Source: Chloroflexota bacterium
Lineage (GTDB): Bacteria > Chloroflexota > Dehalococcoidia > UBA3495
DNA: 24,099 nucleotides
Assembly (NCBI GenBank): GCA_002716645.1
Contig: PBBR01000008.1
Location: forward strand, 6,792-30,890
Direction of reading: 5' to 3'
In this document: piece by piece, positions 16,668-23,304 of the stretch
Layout of the letters: every line of letters starts with the position of its first letter
Numbering within the stretch: position 1 is the stretch's first letter
The notes under the pieces: generated by a model
The model's database searches: none
Seen by the model: the letters and a program-made list of their open reading frames with translations, nothing else
What the model was told of the DNA's origin: nothing
Made by a program: the position numbers and the translations under genes

Positions 16668-18104
16668 CTAGCCTATTGTAACCCGTTCCTGAGCAAAACG
16701 ATATAAGGTATGTTCACTGGGAACCAAAGCTAGGGCTAATGTGAGTGGGCCTAATCTCCCTATAAACATGGCTAGCATGAATATTATCTTTCCAGGAATA
16801 CTTAAATCAGGGACGATTCCGGTGGAGGTGCCATTAGTGCTAAATGCTGATACTGTATCGAACAGCAAATTTAGGAATGGGATGTCTGGGTCTGTGATTG
16901 TAAGTGTTGGAACGATAAGGAGCAAGAATACTACACCAAGTACCGCCACTGTTATGGCTCTTAATACTTGTGCGTTTGCGATTTCTCTTCCGAACGCTTC
17001 GGCTCTAGGACGGCTCCGGATAGATGATATTACTACGGCGATAATTACAGCGAAGGTATTTACTTTTATTCCTCCAGCTACCGATCCTGATGCTCCTCCG
17101 ATAAACATTAGAGCTGGATATACTAACTTTGTAAAATCGCCAGTTTCACTAAAGTCAACCGTAGAAAAGCCGGCTGTGCGACCACTGATAGAATGGAATG
17201 ATGCTGACACAAGCTTATCCCATAAGTTCACGTCAAGCATTGTGTGTGACAATTCAGCAAGGAAGAACACTGCTGCGCCGAATATGTATAGAGCGGTAGT
17301 TGTGACTATTACTAATTTAGTGTTCAAGCTAAATCTTGAAAATCTGCGTTCTTTATAAATATCTACTAGTACAGTCCATCCGATACACCCCAATACAATT
17401 AATACCATGACAAAGCCGAGAAGATAGCTGTCTGAAGCTATACGATGTAATCCAGGTTCTCCTATGGTGTCAGGTAATATTGAGAAGCCTGCGTTGTTAA
17501 AAGCCGAGACGGATAGGAATAATGATTGCCAGGCCGATTCTAAAAACCCCATTTCGTCTAGACCCTGAATCCTAGAGAATATGCAAATGGCTCCTACTAT
17601 GTACACTAGTAAGGCTATCAGTACTATGTTTCGGGCAATTTTCCTTAACCCTATGAGTTTGTCTATTCCCATTGCTTCGCGAATCATTAAACGCTCTGAC
17701 AGACTAGATCTTTGGCCAATAAGAGCCAATATAAACGTAGCGATAGCCATAAAACTGAGCCCACCAACTAACATAGAGGTAAAAATTACAACCTGTCCGA
17801 ATGTGCTCCAATAGGAAGATGTATTTACAACAATATGTCCTGTTACAGTTACTGCAGATGTGGCCGTGAAAAATGCCGTGTCGAATGCAGTGAATTCATC
17901 TGTTGTATTTGATACAGGAAGGAGTAGTAGTAAAGCGGTTACTAGAATGAATAGGGCAAACCCTGTTGCTAGTATGAATGGGGTGGTGAATATTCTTTGT
18001 GGGTGACGGTAAGGTAACTGTTCAGCTACCGTTGGCTCTAGCTGATCTGTTCTGGGTTGCCTTACAACAATGTCTCTTGGTCGCCTAGGGCGATTTGCGT
18101 CCAA
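16668..18104 (-). CDS. ktrB: KtrB/TrkH potassium channel subunit
   Basis: Membrane potassium uptake protein of the SKT superfamily, 478 residues, with four M1-P-M2 repeats. The four selectivity-filter glycines are visible in TVTG (86-89), NNAG (203-206), RTAG (309-312) and STNGTSTG (422-429). The conserved gate region reads IGGASGSVAGGIKVNT (335-350), and the end has IGRLGPLTLALAL. Residues 1-40 are a charged cytoplasmic tail rich in Arg and Pro. The start is TTG 18104, with GGAGA six bases upstream and a promoter at 18248-18276. Potassium uptake is probably driven by a sodium or proton gradient. KtrB versus TrkH naming is uncertain; the one-unit RCK partner next to it favours Ktr. Confidence 0.93.
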   Translation of the reverse strand: MDANRPRRPRDIVVRQPRTDQLEPTVAEQLPYRHPQRIFTTPFILATGFALFILVTALLLLLPVSNTTDEFTAFDTAFFTATSAVTVTGHIVVNTSSYWSTFGQVVIFTSMLVGGLSFMAIATFILALIGQRSSLSERLMIREAMGIDKLIGLRKIARNIVLIALLVYIVGAICIFSRIQGLDEMGFLESAWQSLFLSVSAFNNAGFSILPDTIGEPGLHRIASDSYLLGFVMVLIVLGCIGWTVLVDIYKERRFSRFSLNTKLVIVTTTALYIFGAAVFFLAELSHTMLDVNLWDKLVSASFHSISGRTAGFSTVDFSETGDFTKLVYPALMFIGGASGSVAGGIKVNTFAVIIAVVISSIRSRPRAEAFGREIANAQVLRAITVAVLGVVFLLLIVPTLTITDPDIPFLNLLFDTVSAFSTNGTSTGIVPDLSIPGKIIFMLAMFIGRLGPLTLALALVPSEHTLYRFAQERVTIG

Positions 18105-18110
18105 TGAAAG

Positions 18111-18115
18111 TCTCC
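18111..18115 (-). promoter_or_regulatory. Ribosome binding site fixing the ktrB TTG start
   Basis: GGAGA on the minus strand lies six bases before TTG 18104. No ATG or GTG in frame with an equally good site is seen near it, so the TTG is preferred. Confidence 0.6.
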
Positions 18116-18247
18116 ACTAAAGGTTAGGTGTCATCTGATTGGATATAAGGTTTGATTTCATAGTTTAGTGTAGTTATTTGGATTATACTTGCGACGGATT
18201 GTAGGCTTTTATATTGTTCCTTTGTGAGCCATTGTCTGTACACCGGG

Positions 18248-18276
18248 ATTCTATTGATTTGGATAGCTGATGTCAA
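18248..18276 (-). promoter_or_regulatory. Sigma70-type promoter for ktrBA
   Basis: On the minus strand: a consensus TTGACA (18271-18276), a 17-base spacer, and TAGAAT (18248-18253), five of six bases of TATAAT. Transcription would start near 18241 and leave an untranslated leader of about 137 bases before ktrB. I looked in that leader for the c-di-AMP (ydaO) riboswitch that controls ktr genes in some Firmicutes and saw no matching core. The 296-base gap 18105-18400 otherwise holds only this and the leuS promoter. Confidence 0.6.
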
Positions 18277-18332
18277 CGCACCTAGATGTATATTATGTGA
18301 CGGGCCCAATTATTATTTGCTCAGATATACGA

Positions 18333-18361
18333 AAGACAAGGGACAGTAGGTTTTGTATACT
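18333..18361 (+). promoter_or_regulatory. Probable promoter for leuS
   Basis: AAGACA (18333-18338, four of six bases of TTGACA), a 17-base spacer, and TATACT (18356-18361, five of six of TATAAT). It lies 39 bases before the leuS ATG and is divergent from the ktrB promoter. The -35 box is only moderate. Confidence 0.42.
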
Positions 18362-18400
18362 ATGAATTCTGTACTGTTAAGTGATTAGAGGTAGTTAAGA

Positions 18401-20878
18401 ATGTCTACTAACCCCAGACAAGTCGAACTTAGATATGACCCTTCTGTAATGGATGCCAAATGGCAACAACGATGGGAAACAGACGGGTTGCACAAAGTAT
18501 CTGATGAGACTGATAAGCCTAAATGGTATGAGATGACCATGTATCCGTATCCTTCAGGTGATTTACATATAGGGCATTGGTACGCCATGGCTCCTGCTGA
18601 TTGCCATGCTCGTTTCAAGCGTATGCAGGGCTACAATGTTCTTCATCCAATAGGTTTTGATGCATTCGGCCTGCCCGCTGAAAATGCTGCAATAAGTCGG
18701 GGAATTCATCCCCATGAATGGACTATGAGCAATATCGACAATATGAGGCGCCAACTTAGGTCTCTAGGAGCTATATACGATTGGGATAGGGAAGTTATTT
18801 GTTGTTTGCCAGAGTACTATAAATGGAATCAATGGTTATTCCTAAAACTGTTTAACCAGGGTCTGGCATATAGGTCACAGGCGCCTGTAGTGTGGTGTCC
18901 GTCGTGTCAGACCGTGTTGGCAAATGAACAGGTGCTTAATGGAGCTTGTGAACGTTGCGATACGCAGATAACCAGAAGGGATTTGGAGCAGTGGTTTCTT
19001 AAGATCACTGACTATTGTGAAGATCTGTTAGATTTCTCCGGTTTGTTGGAATGGCCTGAAAGAATATTAACAATGCAGCGTAACTGGATAGGTCGCAGTG
19101 ACGGAGTGGAAATCAGTTTTGACATTGAGCATTGTAATGTATCGCTTCGCGAAATTAGAGCATTTACTACGCGAATAGACACTATTTTTGGGGTCACGTT
19201 TTTAGTATTGGCACCTGAGCATCCTCTTGTAGAGGAGTTGACTACTCTAGAGCAGCGAAAGGAAGTAAATGAGTACGTTAATAAGGCTAGACAGGCTTCA
19301 GAAGTAGATAGGCTTTCTGCTGACAAAGATAAAACTGGTGTTTTTCTAGGTTCTTACGCTGTGAATAGGGTTAATGGGGAGGAAATTCCGATATATACAG
19401 CCGATTATGTATTGACTACATATGGGACTGGCGCTGTGATGGGAGTTCCTGCACATGACTCCCGAGATTTCGATTTTGCGCAAAAGTTCAAATTGCCGAT
19501 TAGGACTGTAATTGCGCCAATAGATTGGGATGGAAGTGAGCCTACTGCAGCCTATATAGCCGATGGATTTATGACTAATTCGCTGGCATACGACGGCATG
19601 ACTAATGCAGAAGGCATACGAGCTATATCTGCAGATATTGAAACCAAAGGCTGGGGGTATACGACGATTTCCTATCGTATTAGGGACTGGTTGATATCTA
19701 GGCAAAGATATTGGGGTACCCCAATACCGATGATTTATTGCGATAATTGTGGCATAGTGCCGGTGCCGGAAGAGGACTTACCTGTTCTACTTCCGCCTGA
19801 CGCAGACTTTACACCTTCTGGAGAATCTCCACTGGCTGCGAATTCGGATTTCGTGAATGTAGATTGTCCAAACTGCCAATCGGCAGCTCGTAGAGAAACT
19901 GATACGATGGATACTTTCTTTGACTCGTCCTGGTATATGCTTCGCTATACGAGCCCTAATTCTGCTGATTCTCCATTTGATCCAGAATCTGTACATAATT
20001 GGATGTCGGTAGACCAATATACAGGTGGGGCAGAACATGCTGTAATGCATCTTCTTTACTCACGGTTTTTTATTAAAGCTCTGAAAGATACTGGAGTGGT
20101 GCAATTTGACGAACCATTTCTCAGACTTTTCAACCAGGGTGTTATTCTTGGTGAAGACCACGAAAAAATGAGTAAAAGCAGGGGGAACGTGGTGAACCCT
20201 GACGATGTCGTTGGTGACTTGGGTGCTGATGCCGTCAGGTGTTTTCTGATGTTTATAGGACCATGGGATCAAGGTGGCCCATGGAGTGATGTTGGAATAA
20301 ATGGTATCGCGCGCTGGCTAAACAGAGTTTGGGTTTTGTGCGAAAGAGACGGGTCGGTGCTAGATGCTACTGTTTCTGATGATGAAAAATGCAAAGAGAC
20401 AGTAAAACTTCTTCATCAAACGATCCGAAAATGCTATGTAGAACTTGATAGATTTAAATTCAATACAGCTATAGCGGCGTTAATGGAGTTTTCTAATCAT
20501 TTAAGCAAGATATGGGGTGACTCGAGTATCAATTCACAGATATGGCAAGATTGTGTCAAGAAGTTTCTGCTAATTCTTGCACCAATAGCGCCACATATTT
20601 CCGAAGAACTCTGGGAGAAAAATGGGTACGGATATAGCATTCATCAAAATGCCTTTCCAGAATGGGACGAGCAATTAGCTTCAGAGGATACGGTTACCTT
20701 GGTGGTTCAAGTAAATGGCAAAGTACGTGATAGAATCGACGTCCCAGTTGATATAGATCAAGACACGGCAGAGAATCTAGCTTTAAACAGCACAAAAGTT
20801 AAGGTGTATACAGAAGGAAACACGGTACGTAAAGCTATATATATACCAGGGCGTTTGGTTAATATAGTAGTGTCTTAA
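18401..20878 (+). CDS. leuS: Leucyl-tRNA synthetase
   Basis: Class I aminoacyl-tRNA synthetase that charges tRNA-Leu in the cytoplasm, 825 residues, a normal bacterial length. HIGH is at 56-59 (PSGDLHIGHWYAM) and KMSKS at 589-593. A zinc-type cluster appears in WCPSCQTVL...CERC (about 165-185). The CP1 editing domain has the Thr-rich TTRIDT at 256-261 and GTGAVMGVPAHDSRDFDFA, so proofreading of mischarged Ile or Val should be intact. IRDWLISRQRYWGTPIPM, DTMDTFFDSSWYMLRY and the C-terminal VVQVNGKVRDRI follow in order. ATG 18401 has GAGGT eight bases upstream and a promoter at 18333-18361. It is a single-gene unit, convergent with aroA. Confidence 0.98.
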   Translation: MSTNPRQVELRYDPSVMDAKWQQRWETDGLHKVSDETDKPKWYEMTMYPYPSGDLHIGHWYAMAPADCHARFKRMQGYNVLHPIGFDAFGLPAENAAISRGIHPHEWTMSNIDNMRRQLRSLGAIYDWDREVICCLPEYYKWNQWLFLKLFNQGLAYRSQAPVVWCPSCQTVLANEQVLNGACERCDTQITRRDLEQWFLKITDYCEDLLDFSGLLEWPERILTMQRNWIGRSDGVEISFDIEHCNVSLREIRAFTTRIDTIFGVTFLVLAPEHPLVEELTTLEQRKEVNEYVNKARQASEVDRLSADKDKTGVFLGSYAVNRVNGEEIPIYTADYVLTTYGTGAVMGVPAHDSRDFDFAQKFKLPIRTVIAPIDWDGSEPTAAYIADGFMTNSLAYDGMTNAEGIRAISADIETKGWGYTTISYRIRDWLISRQRYWGTPIPMIYCDNCGIVPVPEEDLPVLLPPDADFTPSGESPLAANSDFVNVDCPNCQSAARRETDTMDTFFDSSWYMLRYTSPNSADSPFDPESVHNWMSVDQYTGGAEHAVMHLLYSRFFIKALKDTGVVQFDEPFLRLFNQGVILGEDHEKMSKSRGNVVNPDDVVGDLGADAVRCFLMFIGPWDQGGPWSDVGINGIARWLNRVWVLCERDGSVLDATVSDDEKCKETVKLLHQTIRKCYVELDRFKFNTAIAALMEFSNHLSKIWGDSSINSQIWQDCVKKFLLILAPIAPHISEELWEKNGYGYSIHQNAFPEWDEQLASEDTVTLVVQVNGKVRDRIDVPVDIDQDTAENLALNSTKVKVYTEGNTVRKAIYIPGRLVNIVVS

Positions 20879-20883
20879 AGAAG

Positions 20884-20926
20884 GAATGATTCTCTTTTAT
20901 TGAGAGCACAGGCTAGAGAATAATTC
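20884..20926. terminator. Inverted repeat, possible shared terminator of leuS and aroA
   Basis: GAATGATTCTC (20884-20894) and GAGAATAATTC (20916-20926) pair at 10 of 11 positions around a 21-base loop, which itself has a small TTCTC/GAGAG stem. It starts 6 bases after the leuS stop and covers the aroA stop and last codons. T tracts are poor on both sides, so function as a two-way terminator is plausible rather than shown. Confidence 0.35.
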
Positions 20927-22177
20927 AAAATATTCTGGAAAAGTCTTCGATACACATCCTGGGTCGTTGATCGTTATAGGCGCTTCACCTAGTGCGGCTA
21001 ATGAAAAACACATAGCCATACGGTGATCATTGTATGTATCTATTGTAGCGGCTAGTACCTTTGCGGGTGGGGTGATTTCCAAGTAGTCTTGTCCTTCTAT
21101 TACTTCTGCTCCTACTTTCCGTAATTCTGTAGCCATCGCCGATAATCGGTCTGTTTCTTTAACTCTCCAGTTTCCTATATTACGTATTGTAGTTGTACCA
21201 TCTGCAAATAGGGCAGTTGTAGCTATAGTCATAGCGGCATCTGGTATGTGGTTTAGATCCAAATCTACTCCGGATAACGTGTTCTTCTCGACTTGTATCC
21301 AGTCTGTACCCATGGTGACCTTAGCGCCCATTTTTTGCAGGACTTGAGTGACTTGTACATCGCCTTGTATGCTTCCTGAGCCTACTCCACGTAACCGAAC
21401 AGAGCCACCTCTGATAGCCGCTGCCGCCATGAAGTAACTTGCCGATGAAGCGTCTCCTTCTACTAAAACAGTTTTTGGGGATATGTATTGATCATTCCCT
21501 GAGACTGTGAATGATTGGTAGTTATCGTTGATGACATTTACTCCAAACTTATTCATTACTGAAAGGGTCATATCGATATAAGGTTTGGAAACTAGTTCGC
21601 CGACCACATTGATTTTGATTGGTGATTGAGATAAAGGAGAGGTTATCAGCATTGCTGTGAGATACTGGCTTGAGATATTACCTTTTATACTGACTTGACC
21701 CCCTTGGAGTCCATCGGCACTAATCCTAAGGGGGGGGAATCCGTCGCTGGCTAGGTATTCAATATTGGCGCCTAGTTGCCTTAAGCAATCGACTAAGTCC
21801 TTTATTGGCCGTTCGTACATGCGTTGATCACCACGTACCGTGTGGTTTCCCTTGCCTGCACACAAAACGGCAGATAGTGGGCGTACGGCTGTTCCTGCGT
21901 TTCCTAAATAGAGGTCTGTTTCAAGAGATGGGAACGGTCCTCCCGAACCATATATGAGGCACGTTCTCCTGTCATTAGATATATCGTATCTGATTCCTAG
22001 AGCGTTTAGGGCTTGTAACATGTAACTCGTATCGTCACTATCGAGAACGTTATATACTTCGGTCTGCCCTTTTGATAGAGCAGACAAGAGGAGAAGTCTG
22101 TTTGACAAACTTTTTGAACCTGGGAGATGCAACTCTCCAGAAATATTTCGTATGGGTTCTAGAACCAGTTTTTCCAT
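20897..22177 (-). CDS. aroA: EPSP synthase (3-phosphoshikimate 1-carboxyvinyltransferase)
   Basis: Shikimate-pathway enzyme that joins phosphoenolpyruvate to shikimate 3-phosphate. From ATG 22177 it has 426 residues, one fewer than E. coli Aro[10 protein letters not shown] carries Lys22, the same number as in E. coli; [11 protein letters not shown] follows at 91-101, then [58 protein letters not shown] and [15 protein letters not shown]. It is the class I (glyphosate-sensitive) type, and the match to gammaproteobacterial AroA is close along the whole length. The frame stays open to TTG 22291, but the TTGACC-N17-TATAAT promoter lies inside that extension, so ATG 22177 is the real start, with a leader of about 20 bases. 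Confidence 0.96.
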   Translation of the reverse strand: MEKLVLEPIRNISGELHLPGSKSLSNRLLLLSALSKGQTEVYNVLDSDDTSYMLQALNALGIRYDISNDRRTCLIYGSGGPFPSLETDLYLGNAGTAVRPLSAVLCAGKGNHTVRGDQRMYERPIKDLVDCLRQLGANIEYLASDGFPPLRISADGLQGGQVSIKGNISSQYLTAMLITSPLSQSPIKINVVGELVSKPYIDMTLSVMNKFGVNVINDNYQSFTVSGNDQYISPKTVLVEGDASSASYFMAAAAIRGGSVRLRGVGSGSIQGDVQVTQVLQKMGAKVTMGTDWIQVEKNTLSGVDLDLNHIPDAAMTIATTALFADGTTTIRNIGNWRVKETDRLSAMATELRKVGAEVIEGQDYLEITPPAKVLAATIDTYNDHRMAMCFSLAALGEAPITINDPGCVSKTFPEYFELFSSLCSQ

Positions 22178-22204
22178 AATATCTAGTCCATGTGTGATCG
22201 CTCG

Positions 22205-22233
22205 ATTATATGAGGTAACAACACGTTGGTCAA
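22205..22233 (-). promoter_or_regulatory. Strong sigma70-type promoter for aroA
   Basis: On the minus strand: TTGACC (22228-22233), a 17-base spacer, then a perfect TATAAT (22205-22210). Transcription should start near 22198, about 20 bases before ATG 22177. This rules out the longer in-frame start at 22291. It lies back to back with the cob promoter, their -35 boxes 20 bases apart. Confidence 0.75.
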
Positions 22234-22253
22234 AACAGTGTGAGTACAGTTTG

Positions 22254-22282
22254 TTGACATCATTATTGGGCTGGTCTATATT
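22254..22282 (+). promoter_or_regulatory. Strong sigma70-type promoter for the cobalamin riboswitch and cob operon
   Basis: A consensus TTGACA (22254-22259), a 17-base spacer, then TATATT (22277-22282, five of six bases). Transcription should start near 22290 and give a leader of about 357 bases before cobH, which holds the whole riboswitch and the terminator. Confidence 0.75.
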
Positions 22283-22335
22283 ACGAATCAAGCTTAACTT
22301 GTAATCAATATTATTAGTGCTAAGAAAAATAGATA

Positions 22336-22500
22336 TCTCCTAAGGTAATCTTCGTGTTTAAAGGGGAAGACGGTTTAAATCCGTCGCGGTTGCGCCACTG
22401 TGTGCGGGGAGCAAACCGAACTGAAGCCACTGCGTCGAAAGAGTGGGAAGGCATCGGTGAGCTAGGATCCGTGAGTCAGGAGACCCGCCGAGGGAGAGAG
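22336..22500 (+). promoter_or_regulatory. Cobalamin (adenosylcobalamin-type) riboswitch aptamer
   Basis: A leader RNA that binds a B12 coenzyme. Visible landmarks in order: closing stem P1 from TCTCC (22336-22340) and GGAGA (22493-22497); GGGGAAGACGG; CGCCACTGTG (22393-22402); GAGCAAA; GCCACTG ... GGGAAGGC (22426-22452); and the B12 box AGTCAGGAGACC (22474-22485), one base off the usual AGCCAGGAGACC. It sits between a strong promoter and a terminator upstream of cobH and a chelatase gene, the classic place for feedback control of B12 synthesis. Exact ends are uncertain by about ten bases. Confidence 0.92.
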
Positions 22501-22507
22501 GTTCCAA

Positions 22508-22523
22508 CCCTGCGCTAACAGGG
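22508..22523 (+). promoter_or_regulatory. Probable P13 hairpin of the riboswitch (kissing-loop partner and switch strand)
   Basis: CCCT(G) at 22508-22512 and (C)AGGG at 22519-22523 form a short stem right after the aptamer. The loop GCGCTAA (22512-22518) can pair with TTGCGC (22390-22395) in the L5 region if one U bulges, the contact that reports ligand binding in this class. The 3' strand CAGGG can instead pair with CCCTG of the terminator's 5' arm (22583-22587), which would give an antiterminator. These pairings are read by eye. Confidence 0.5.
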
Positions 22524-22578
22524 ACACCGATTTAATGTCTACGGTGGTATTCTTAAGAGAGATCCGTGATGTAAGTTG

Positions 22579-22608
22579 ACCCCCCTGATCGTGCAATGCC
22601 AGGGGGGT
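22579..22608 (+). terminator. Riboswitch-controlled intrinsic terminator upstream of cobH
   Basis: ACCCCCCTG (22579-22587) and CAGGGGGGT (22600-22608) form a perfect 9-bp GC-rich stem with a 12-base loop, followed by the T-rich TATTTAATT. It ends 38 bases before the cobH ATG, on the same transcript as the aptamer. The likely logic is that bound cobalamin lets this stem form and stops transcription. Confidence 0.85.
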
Positions 22609-22646
22609 TATTTAATTGAAAAGAGTTTTGTCCAGGAAGAAACTAT

Positions 22647-23279
22647 ATGTCGTTAGTTGAAAGATTGGCTTTGCTCCCTGACGAAATAGATCGTACCAGT
22701 TTAGAGATGGTGGAGGAGAACTTAATCTACCCTAAAGATTTGAGTAATCACGAAAAATATATTTTGTTCAGAATAGTACGTGCTGAAGGTGATCCAGTCA
22801 TAGCAGATTCAGTCAGGTTTAGCCAGAACTCTGTTGAACGCGGACTGGATTCCCTTAGAAGTTCTAAATCTGTGTTAACGGATGTAAGAATGGTGCAAGT
22901 CGGTATATCTAAATCTCACTTGTCGCGGAGTAATATACAAACCAGGTGCGAAATTGATACTCCAGAGGTTTCAGAGCGTGCAAAGAGAGAGGGCACGACT
23001 CGGTCCGTGGCTGCTATCAGAGAAATGTCGGATAGTATTGATGGATCCATAGTTGCTATTGGTAATGCGCCTACTGCTCTTTTAGCATTGCTGGACTTGA
23101 TAGATGAACGGAAAGTTAACCCTGCATTGATCATTGGCATGCCGGTTGGGTTTGTAGCTTGTGCGGAATCAAAAGATGAACTCGCAAAAAGAGATTTGCC
23201 TTATATAACTATTCTAGGTAACCGTGGAGGTAGTTCGGCGGCGGCTGCTACTGTAAACGGATTGCTTGACCTGATGTAA
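22647..23279 (+). CDS. cobH: Precorrin-8X / cobalt-precorrin-8 methylmutase
   Basis: Moves the methyl group from C-11 to C-12 of precorrin-8x (or its cobalt form) to give hydrogenobyrinic or cobyrinic acid in corrin synthesis. The 210 residues follow the CobH/CbiC pattern: RFSQNSVERGLDSL, DVRMVQVGIS, EGTTRSVAAI, AIGNAPTALLALLDL, GMPVGFVACAESKDEL, and LGNRGGSSAAAATVNGLLDL at the end. The catalytic His of the family (His43 in Pseudomonas denitrificans CobH, in a (K/R)xxH motif) is Arg45 here (FRIVRAEGDP, codon CGT at 22779-22781), a notable change; otherwise the protein looks whole. ATG 22647 has AGGAAG upstream. It is the first gene under the cobalamin riboswitch, and the cbiX-like gene follows by 25 bases. 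The symbol cbiC fits equally if the anaerobic route is used. Confidence 0.93.
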   Translation: MSLVERLALLPDEIDRTSLEMVEENLIYPKDLSNHEKYILFRIVRAEGDPVIADSVRFSQNSVERGLDSLRSSKSVLTDVRMVQVGISKSHLSRSNIQTRCEIDTPEVSERAKREGTTRSVAAIREMSDSIDGSIVAIGNAPTALLALLDLIDERKVNPALIIGMPVGFVACAESKDELAKRDLPYITILGNRGGSSAAAATVNGLLDLM

Positions 23280-23304
23280 ATAATCTAGGAGAGCATTTTT
23301 CGTA

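Noticed and set aside
18105..18241. A c-di-AMP (ydaO) riboswitch in the ktrB leader
   Set aside because: ktr genes often have one in Firmicutes, but I could find none of its conserved core in this 137-base leader.
18124..18309. A 61-codon minus-strand frame just upstream of ktrB
   Set aside because: It would start at TTG 18309, above the good ktrB promoter (18248-18276), has no ribosome site and no recognisable sequence; the region is better read as promoter and leader.
22178..22291. N-terminal extension of aroA to TTG 22291
   Set aside because: The extension contains the TTGACC-N17-TATAAT promoter and does not match AroA; ATG 22177 gives the family length and Lys22.
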